A stretch of DNA of 64,000 nucleotides. It comes from Ophthalmolycus amberensis (Eukaryota; Chordata; Actinopteri; Perciformes; Zoarcidae). Positions 55,141-64,000 of this stretch are shown here, one piece after another. Where the stretch lies: the NCBI GenBank assembly GCA_024529925.1, contig JAFEUB010000736.1, forward strand, positions 287,001 through 351,000. Reading direction: 5' to 3'. A program made the translations under genes and the position numbers. Numbering within the stretch: the stretch's first letter is position 1; every line of letters begins with the position of its first letter. The notes under the pieces are model-generated. The model was not told the origin of the DNA. It saw only the letters and a program-made list of their open reading frames with translations, and did no database searches.

Positions 55141-56890
55141 AATTCTTAGAGGAGTTGCCAACAATGCAGTCATTTGTATCTAATGCCTAGATGTCAAATT
55201 GCTTTATCAATGAGGTCACTGGGATGAGGGAAATAGCTTTTGAGTACTATGATTACTCAGCAGATTAGCTCTTCACCTAAAATGGGGGACTGATGGACTC
55301 TGTAAGTGGTGCACTCCATTTGTAAGATTTTTTTCAGAATTGTACTCTTTCCATTCGAGAGAACATTTTGCTAAATTTGCCCGCTGCGGTAGCCATTTCG
55401 CTGACTGTCCTATCCGTCCGAGCTGCTTTGAAGAGGTTTGCTTTGTGTTTTTCAGGTCTGCTGAGCTCGTAGTGTGTCACGCTGACTTATCGTAAAGGAA
55501 AAGGTTTGCTTGGTTCAGACGGTGCTGGCTGTCTGTAAGCATGGGTCGAGTGTGCGTTGGCGTATTTGCAGGCAAGCATCTTTGGTCACTGTGATAAGTG
55601 ACCTGTCATGCAGAGTACAGCAAGCAGCCCCAACCTGATTTAAGAGACAGGAAAGTGTATGAATGTGAGTTTTTCCAGATATTTTGTCAGCATCTTTTGT
55701 GTGTCTTTAAAGTCCCAGTTGTGTGTTCATGTGAGCTGATAACGTGTGTGTAGCAAGTACAGTAAGCTGCCTCAGGAGTGATGGGAATGACGAGGGTGGT
55801 AGCAGAGCTGGAGTCGAGCCATGTGCTCTGCGGGGGTACTGGCCCTTTAATACCCGTCAGCCAATGAAGCAGGGGATGCTGGGAGTATGGGCGTCCTTGG
55901 GAAACGACCTTGCAGGGGGGCCTAGAGGATGGCGAAAGGGTAGAGAGGGAAGAGCACACAGAAGAGGCAGAGAGAGGAGAGCAAAGGGGGGCTGGTACAG
56001 AGGGTGCAGGGGAGATGGATGAAGCAGGGGTGGGGGGGAATTCTCAGCAAGGAAGATGTAAAATGTTAGTTTAGTACTACATGAAACAGACACTTGGTTC
56101 AATAAATAGACAGATATTTATAAGCAGACAGATGAATGAGAGATAGATAGTTGAGGAGACTAAGAGGATTTAAAGTTCAGCTGCGTAGTTCTGCCTTATT
56201 CCACCTCTGTCTCTTTCTCTCTCCCTCTGTGACGGACATGCAGACGTCATCCCTGTCCGGATTAAATTGACAACATGCGACACTCTCACATTGCAGAATA
56301 ATTTCTCTGAAAGGAACGAAAGAGAGGAGTAAGAATAGGGTGCAGATTTGGGGTTGGTGATAATGTGGGCACAAACATATTGGTTGAGGTTCGGGAGTGA
56401 GAGGATAAAGGAGTCTAAGATTTATTGTGACTGGGAAAATCATAAATTTAAATATTCTCATTGACTGTATTGCTGAGAGTTAGATGACAAAATCGACACT
56501 TGATTATTCTCTAAAAACAGATTCTGCATTCACATGTAGAATCTCTGGGCAGTGAGACAAGACGTTGGCATCTGAAGCGCTCTGGTTTCCGAAATTGCTA
56601 CTCGATAACTTTTGGCATGAAAGCGGATAAGTGAATTTCCAAAATGTTTGTATATTTTCCGAAATTCAACAGCATTTGATTATAACCTAGATAGTCTCAG
56701 CAAAAGCCTAATGATGCGTTCACTTGCAGAAGCCTCCTCCATGTGTGGCGTCAGCAGCAGGCGCAGCAGTGCTGTGACCCCACCAGATGTGTTGCAGTGC
56801 ATGTGGCCCCATTCTGTTCAAGATGATGGAGTGAGGCTTCAGCCACATTAATACGTTTTCTATAAAACCCGGGATTTTAAAACAAAAACG
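55141..56890. other. Intergenic, no gene recognised
   Basis: Unique-looking sequence with a G-rich stretch at 55.9-56.05 kb. No supported gene. Confidence 0.4.
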
Positions 56891-56896
56891 ATTTCC

Positions 56897-57296
56897 GTCC
56901 ACACGGGCGTTTCAACATCGTTGTCAAAATGATTTACGTCCATACTAGCAAGCCTGAAAACGAATATCACATGACTATTGACGTACACTGGGCATGCGGG
57001 TATATTGGTTGCTTGGTAGCAGTCTTTAATAATGAAAGGTAGTGCTTGATACTTAAGATCGTGACGAATCAGGGAATGACACTTTGTGACTGTGAAGACC
57101 CAATCAGGTAGTAGTACGTTTCTAAACGTATGCGGTTTGGCCTGTCCACACTAGGAGGTAACCCCGAAGTTACCTCCTCGGGAGCGCTTTTAAACATATC
57201 CGTTTTCGGTGCTCTAAAACTCTGGCCGAGAGTGCAAGCTCAGCGTAAACATAGCAAAAGATATGCGTTTTAAAATGGAAACATAGTAGTGTGGAC
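56897..57296. mobile_element. MITE copy B of the family at 16.5 kb
   Basis: GTCCACAC at 56897-56904 and its reverse complement GTGTGGAC at 57289-57296 bound 400 bases, almost the same length as copy A (402). Internal blocks match copy A in the same order and orientation. No coding capacity. Confidence 0.7.
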
Positions 57297-57387
57297 ATGT
57301 GTGTCTGCCTTTGTGTAGCAAAGAAATTAAGACTCTAGTGTGTGTGCGTCAGCATATTTATGCATGCATTCTCTAGCCTTGGGACTA

Positions 57388-57424
57388 GTAGTGTGTGTGT
57401 GTGTGTGTGCATGTGTGTGTGTGT
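57388..57424. repeat. GT microsatellite
   Basis: (GT)n with one GCAT interruption. Confidence 0.8.
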
Positions 57425-58121
57425 GCCACTGGAGGGCTGCTGTGCCCAATGAGTCAGTGTGATGGAGTGTTAGCCCGACACTATGCTAGCTAGGCAACCT
57501 CAGCAATGTTTTCATTATTGCTGCACCCAGTCACATCAGACATGGGATGGGTGGAGCTTCATCCCACCGTCACGCTCTATTGGACCGCTCAAATGACAAA
57601 CACACACACACACACATACTAAAAGGTGAAGATTGCAGAAAAAGAAATATGCATCTGCTCCGCTTGCATATTTTAGCAGTTCATTTTGTGAGTGTATGTC
57701 AGCTGTGTGCGTGTGTGGGTGTTTCCGTGTCCTCTCTGCCGCTGGCTTGTCCGCTGGATGTGTATTCGTGCCCTTATGAGCTCTGTTCTGACAGAAAGAA
57801 GCTGCTTTGTGCTCGTTACTGTAAGACTCTCGCAGACATTGTTCCCTCAGTGGGAGTGTGGAGTGTGTGTGTGTGTAAGTGACTGCGTAACTGCTATATC
57901 TGTGTGTGCTCACACGTACTGTTACAGGTATAGGAGCCCTAATAATAAGCCGATGGTCTGTGCGAGTCGTGTCATGTGTTTGACAGGTACTGTACATATG
58001 ACATCGATCGTGACTGAAGCTCTCGTTATTCAACATCTACAGAAGGTGTGGTGTTGAATATTAAAGGGAGCGCTAGCTGTCAGGGTCACCCCCCGTCAAG
58101 TGACCCTGGAGACTGGAGCAG

Positions 58122-58135
58122 GTCGCCCTGGCAAC
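58122..58135. promoter_or_regulatory. RFX X-box-like motif
   Basis: GTCGCCCTGGCAAC matches GTNRCC-NN-RGYAAC fully. Confidence 0.45.
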
Positions 58136-58144
58136 CACCGGCCT

Positions 58145-58198
58145 TACTCCCTCCCATCCCCCACTCCCATCCCATCCCCCACTCCCATCCCACTCCTC
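58145..58198. repeat. Short CCCATCCCCCACTC minisatellite
   Basis: About three tandem copies of a C-rich 14-19-base unit. Confidence 0.7.
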
Positions 58199-58374
58199 GT
58201 CACATTAATCATCTGTCACACATGCTGCGCACACACATCCACATAAGATGTTCAGAGCACAGGGGCCGGTGTAAGATACCCGGTTCTGTGTAACGGGCGG
58301 GTAAACTCATTAAACGCACAATGACTCCACCTGCGTGATAGACAAGAAGAGGGAAAGGAAAGGGAGGAAGTAAA

Positions 58375-58860
58375 GGTGATGATCTATGCAATCTGCATAG
58401 AATATTTATGTACAACCTTCTTCTACCATCACAAGAACAAACTACGTATCTCTCCCAGATGCAGAGAAGCAGGTCCATTGATTTCCTCAAGGCTGGACCA
58501 CTGCAATGTCGTATGCCTTTGGATCCTTACCAGGAGCCTCCAGCCTGCTGCTCCGATGCTAATGAGAGAGCGGTTACACCACCAATCTCCTTCTCCTCCT
58601 CCTAACTTTACTGCTTCTCTGGCGTTATGTACTACTTATTTGTATTGGTTGATTATCTAACCTCTATTCAAATGTCCTTTTGACTAATTGCACCTCATTG
58701 ATTGAGAACTGTATTAGGGGAATTTAGACATGAAGCTTTACTGCATCCCCACCTCTGAAATGAACTGTCTCACATGAATAGTCTCACATGAAAGGCTTAA
58801 AGACTATTTGTTTCGGAGGGCATGTATTTATGGTGTGTCGGCTGTTAATATTTAAATGAA
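58375..58860 (+). mobile_element. Possible L2-like LINE 3' relic
   Basis: SRLDHCNVV near 58480-58510 resembles the SRLDYCN block of L2/CR1-type reverse transcriptases, and ERLKDYLFRRAC near 58,790-58,830 resembles the element's C-terminal KTHLF block. Frames are broken in between. The identification rests on short blocks only. Confidence 0.45.
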
Positions 58861-59526
58861 TGGCCTTGATACCCCCCCCCCCTTCATTTCTGTATTTACT
58901 GTGCTGACCACTTTGCTCTTAAACTGAAGCACTTTGACATTTTCTTTTGACTCAAAAGTCGCCTATACTACAATAATAATATAAATAAAAATAACAACAT
59001 ATTGGTTATGATAATTATATGTTGATTGTAATAATAACAATAGTAATAATTCTCTATCGAGTCATTTGCTATAGGCAGGAGAAATGTCAACAGGGTAGAA
59101 ATGCAACACAAGCCACAAGTCCTCTCGTGTATGTTCCCCCATCTTGTGTTGCTCCGACCTCACCTCTCTCCCACACTTAGCTTCTCTCTCTTCTCTCTCC
59201 TCCTTTCCCTCTTCCTCTCTTGCAAGCGGACTCAATGGTGAGTCTAATTTTAGCTAACATGTCAGTTCCACCAGACTTTTTACTGCCCTACATATTTGCG
59301 TCTTACGTATGCATTTTCCCTACAAACATCTTGCGTGGATGAGTGTGTGTGTGTGTGTTTCTGTGTGCAGCATGTGTGAACAGATGAGTAATGTGACTGG
59401 GGTGACCCTAACAGCTGATTGGCTAATTCCCTTTCCTCTGAGCCGTCCCATGATGCTTACAGGAAGGAAGGCTCCCAAGGTTATGCATGCCAACACATGG
59501 GGTGAAATGCAGCTCACAACAACTGC

Positions 59527-59686
<160 letters not shown>

Positions 59687-59699
59687 ATAAGTGAAGCAA

Positions 59700-60592
59700 A
59701 AACTCATCCTTGGCAAAGCCCAGGGGATTGTCACATTTCCATTTAACCTGCTCCAGACATGTTACAGCAGTAAATCACAGGTTCTTCACATCCTTCGAGG
59801 AGCGAGGTGAGAGACAAACTGAGGCCAATGGGACGAAACAGAGACTCCTGGAAGCAAACCTGCTGAAAAAGCCTGCTATCTTTGTCGTGTTGGCTTTGTG
59901 TTGAACAATAGTAAACACACCAATAAACACTAATTGACGGAAAATAAATCACCAACAATTTAGTCTTTTGTTATTATTAAGAATAGTCATTTCTCAAGAA
60001 AAAATGTCATTTTGATGTTTAAAGCCTCTCGAGGATTCGCTGTCCTTTTGTATTTCATTTCATTGTAATTGACAAACACTGAACATATTTTGGTTTCGTA
60101 CTCTTGGTTGCACATAATCTTGTACTTTGAGGAAATTCCAGACTATTTTCTGAGATTTCAAAGGCTGAACGAAATCTACAGATTAATTGATTTTTGAAAG
60201 TAATCGGTATTTGCAGCTCTAAACAAGCTGTAGAAAAAATGATGCCAATTCATTTTGACAAATCACAACAGACAACACGAGCCATCCCCACGATAAGTGA
60301 GCAATCTTCATCCACCGATTTGACCCAATTGAAAAGTTCAGCAAATAATCTTTTATGTGGAACTTAATTTTGCATTATGCATTCTTATTATTTTGTGGTT
60401 CAACGTTAGAATGGATCTATGCATGCAGACCACATTGAGCACCTGACAACCATTACTTCAGCAGATAACTCACAGTCCAGCTGTTTAACTGATACGGATG
60501 TATTCACGGGCACTGGCAGTGGCAGAGGACAGTTGGGATTAAACTCGGCCATATTGCATGCTTTTGACTGATGTCAAGAGGTTAAACTCAAT

Positions 60593-60630
<38 letters not shown>

Positions 60631-63600
60631 CATTAACTTGAGTAGCTCTAACCCACCAATAAATCATGATTCCAAAGGTAAAGGTTGCACGTGTGCCAAG
60701 AAATGCGATTTTGGATTGAATTAAACGAGGGCTGATGAAGGGGAGAGAGTTTGGACGAGTACCCAAGAGGCACTCAGTTGTTCAAAATGTTGTGTCATCA
60801 CTGGGGAACGAAACATCTGGCTCTGTGGTGCTGTGTTAACTTTGACACAACCAAGCATAGAGTAACTCAGGCTGATTAGGAAGTCTGTCTCTCTTAGCGC
60901 AGCCTTTTCTGGTCATTGTATATAAATGAACAGCCGTTATTTATCCGTGATTAACATATGGTGTATATGTTGATTTTGGTCCCGATTCAAGTGGCTTTTC
61001 TTTTGATTATTTGTTTATCTGGCGACATACGACTGACAAATTTGAGGATGAATAAATGTGTGCAGAAATGCAGCGTCCATACACAGACTGAGGGATGTAT
61101 TAACTTATAAGGCTTTGCATGTCACTTATTGCCCCCTTTTACTTCCTTACATATTTTATTGTGTGGAGATGAGGGGGTCAACCTATAAAACATTCATGAA
61201 TTCAACAGTCTTTTTACAAAAACAAACAACAAAATAATTTTAATTAATGGAACAATGCTAACATAAATGTAAGTATGTGTAACTCATTGTTGGTTTATAT
61301 GTTAATATATTTTTCCTTTTTCTTTTCTTGAGGGTAGCTTAATTGATAAGAACGTAGGATTGACATATATAAGCATTATGCATCTGATTATGCCTTTTCA
61401 GTCATATTGTATACTAGATTGTATGTAGGCAACCTTTATTGTATGTGATGGCTGAATAAAAAACACTACTACTGCTACTACAAGGATGAATTACCATCCA
61501 AGAATATGAAAATCTAAAGGGGATTTGTATGTGCTCATTGGCCATCTCATCCTGCTGATTGAAGCATATTTCTCCTCTGCTGCAACATGTTGTAAATGAC
61601 TTTACTCCATGACGTCTAACGGTCTCAAAACTCTGTATCCTTTCTCTTTACCTCGTCCTGTCCAGGTGGAGCAGCTGCCTGACAACATATATGGACCTCC
61701 ACATCTGTGCACACAATCCCAGTGCGTGCATCTGCAGTGTAGGCCTTCATGGCTGTGATTGGAGGAGAGAGAAGACACTCCCCTGTTTGAATGGACAAGA
61801 GCTGAAACCCAGCGCAACGTGACTGGATTGAGAGGACTCTCATGATGCTGGGCTCACTGAAAATGAATATTGTTTGTTCGCACCAGCATTAGAATTAAAA
61901 AATAAAGAGAAAAGGAAAAGAGTGGGGAAAAACTGGGAGGTGTTTCAAGAAAGCACTGTACAGGACATTACCGATCAGCAGAGGAGTGAGGTGAAGAATG
62001 TGTAATGTAACCGCCACCTCTCCGTCTCTCTCCGTCTCTCACACGATCCTCTCACACACTTCAACACAGGAAGATGGTGTCCTGCACAAGTCAACAGCCC
62101 GCTGCCGATAGTAACTGAGCAAGTATGATAAAAACATAATCTGGTTGGCTGTGAGCTCATCAAGGAAGACAACGGCACGTTGAACACCCTATCCCTTTAA
62201 ATGAGAAAATGTAGTTCAAAAGGAGTCCCTCAGCAGGTATAGAAGAATGATGCAATAAACAAGAAACATCATTTCAAACCAACTAGCGCCACCACTGCCC
62301 CAGGGAAAGAAGCTGCAAATGTCACACAAACACATGGTTGCAGCCATGCAAACACACACATTCTCAGTAGGCAACACTGTGCTTAACACGGAACAACACT
62401 GCACTATTTGCAACATATTCATTTCTCAGTATTGAGACCTGGATTAAAGGTATTTCAGCATTCACATTATAGTTAAAAAGATTGTGTTGGCTCACTTGAA
62501 CTTTTCAGATAATTTGACCGATTTTCTTTGCTCAATATTACAGAGACAGATGATTACATCTTATGAAATGAAGTGTTGACATTGTTACTAGCTAACCTGT
62601 GCTACTGTGAGAATGATCATTTCATGACAGCAATCATCTTTTCCTAGACAAAAATATTAAAATTGGGTTTAAAACTCTCACGATATAATAATCAAGCAGC
62701 ATATAAAATTGTAAGTTGCTTAACTATGTAGAGAAATACAACACATGTTACATTCATTATATGTCATTGCTGGTCCTGCCTCAGGCATGTAGAGAGCAAA
62801 GTGCTGTAATATTGAATAGTGTCTGCTGGATGACACCGTTTTTTTCAGTCATAGTTTGTAATTGTGTTCTTTTTAAATGTCAAGTTTTGCTGTTACGCAA
62901 CATATGCAAATACGCAACAAGCTCTGCAATGTCATCACAATTGTGTCAAGTTTTCACGGGCCACGTTTTTTTTTTTTTTTCCATTTCTGGTCTCATAACG
63001 TAACATGTAACTAATCAATGACCCAATGAGTAACATTGGGAAACGGGTAACATTTGAAGCCCTCTGAGCTGAGCCAGGCCTCTACCAGCTGTCCGTTGGC
63101 CTTGTCTGCCCTCCACCATCATCTCCTCTTTAATCCCTAAAGCCTCTCTCTCTCTCTCTCTCTCTTTCTCTTCCTCCTTCACAGCCTGTTCCCCTTATCT
63201 ACTCCACCCGCTCCATCAGTTCCTCTCCAGACCCGCATGCCTTCCCTATTGCGAGGGCGTCTCGACAGTGTCACTCACCATGGTGCCAGTGTTCGTGCCT
63301 CCCTCGTGCTCTTGCTCTCCTCTCGCACAGTTTGTCCTTCTGGCCTGGTGTTTACAGAAGAGATGATGGCAGAAGGAATGTCAAAAACAAAACAAAAAAC
63401 AAAGTGAGGGGTGAAGAGAAATTAAGTTGAGGAACAGGTGAGGAAGTTGTAAAGAGGGGAAACAAATGTATCATGGATAACTCATTTAGAATCTTCTTTT
63501 TTTTACTAACTTATTGTTAACTTACTAACATTCTAACTATGCTTTAATCTGCATTTCTTTCCAGCTCTTAAAATAGATGTTCAAGGCCCCTATTTATAAA

Positions 63601-64000
63601 TGTGTGGGTGTCTCTACTTACCAACCAAGCTAACAGCATGCAGCCAAACATGCTAATCATTGTCATACACATGATGAGCCTGGGCAGTTTGTCCACCAGG
63701 TTGCTGTTGGCTCAAAGAGCACTCGGGTTCATTGCGGATGCGTCTTTGCGTTTCTTTGCGTTCCTTCAACATGCGTGGCCACACATTTGTTCTACTGACT
63801 GTCAAGGTCACCTGGTAAATCCGTCCTCACTTACTTTGCTTGGAGTCAAATCAGCCGTTTCCTCCATCCCCGCCGATTCTCTCAATCCCTCTCTTCTGCC
63901 TCTATTTTTAACCAGCTTAGCAGCATTGAAAGCATGAGAGGTTTGTTCTCTGCCTTCTCCCTCACTCATTACCTGGCTCCCGATTCACAAAGTCTGTTAA
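59700..64000. other. Intergenic to window end, no gene recognised
   Basis: Mostly AT-rich unique sequence. A possible 5' splice site with an open frame lies on the minus strand at 61.6-61.85 kb, and a possible exon at 63185-63430 on the plus strand follows a strong pyrimidine tract. Neither matches a protein I know. Confidence 0.35.
60595..60628. repeat. CA microsatellite
   Basis: (CA)17, uninterrupted. Confidence 0.9.

Larger units (their letters stand above)
57425..59520. other. Intergenic, no gene recognised
   Basis: Apart from the features listed separately (X-box, minisatellite, LINE relic, poly(C) near 58871), no gene is supported. Confidence 0.4.

Noticed and set aside
61602..61843. 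Minus-strand frame ending at a GTAAAG donor-like site
   Set aside because: A single possible splice site and no recognisable protein; insufficient.

Overview
The window is nuclear DNA from a ray-finned (teleost) fish. It has spliced vertebrate genes with short exons and GT-AG introns, long CA/GT, GA and TCC microsatellites, and many small DNA-transposon remnants (hAT, Tc1/mariner, foldback and MITE types) plus LINE relics. Three protein genes can be reconstructed with continuous reading frames. Their content, dedd2, rabac1 and atp1a3, matches genes that lie close together on human 19q13.2.

Layout. Bases 1-9,200 hold no gene I can name: AT-rich sequence, a CpG-richer patch at 3.0-3.5 kb, a GA/CT-rich patch at 3.9-4.8 kb, and two unassigned minus-strand ORFs at 6.1-7.4 kb. 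From 9.2 to 20.6 kb, minus strand, lies a DEDD2-like death-effector-domain gene of four coding exons (378 aa) with a 7.6-kb intron full of homopolymer C/G runs and transposon relics. One relic is a hAT element with a smaller MITE nested inside it. From 20.6 to 24.7 kb, plus strand, lies rabac1 (PRA1), a four-helix Golgi/ER Rab-associated protein of five coding exons, arranged head to head with dedd2. A decayed hAT element with an intact 8-bp target duplication sits about 35 bp past its poly(A) signal.

From 27.8 to about 47 kb, minus strand, lies atp1a3, the Na+/K+-ATPase alpha-3 catalytic subunit, convergent with rabac1. I can trace 22 coding exons (1,024 aa). The first encodes only Met-Gly and is separated from the second by a 10.2-kb intron. 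All key P-type ATPase motifs are present. An unannotated 135-bp in-frame exon-like segment lies between coding exons 2 and 3, and residue 709 departs from the usual Gln.

From 47.5 to 64 kb no gene is recognised. The stretch holds a 454-bp hAT MITE inside an AT/AC repeat, a 225-bp (TCC)n and a 150-bp (CA)n array, two LINE 3'-end relics, a foldback element, and a second copy of the MITE seen at 16.5 kb.

The three genes do not form a pathway. They act in nuclear death signalling, vesicle traffic and neuronal ion pumping, and their clustering reflects conserved synteny. I found no CRISPR array, operon, rRNA or tRNA gene, and nothing that looks like a new multi-gene system. The most checkable novelties are the atp1a3 cassette exon, the lineage-specific residue, and the transposons with defined boundaries.
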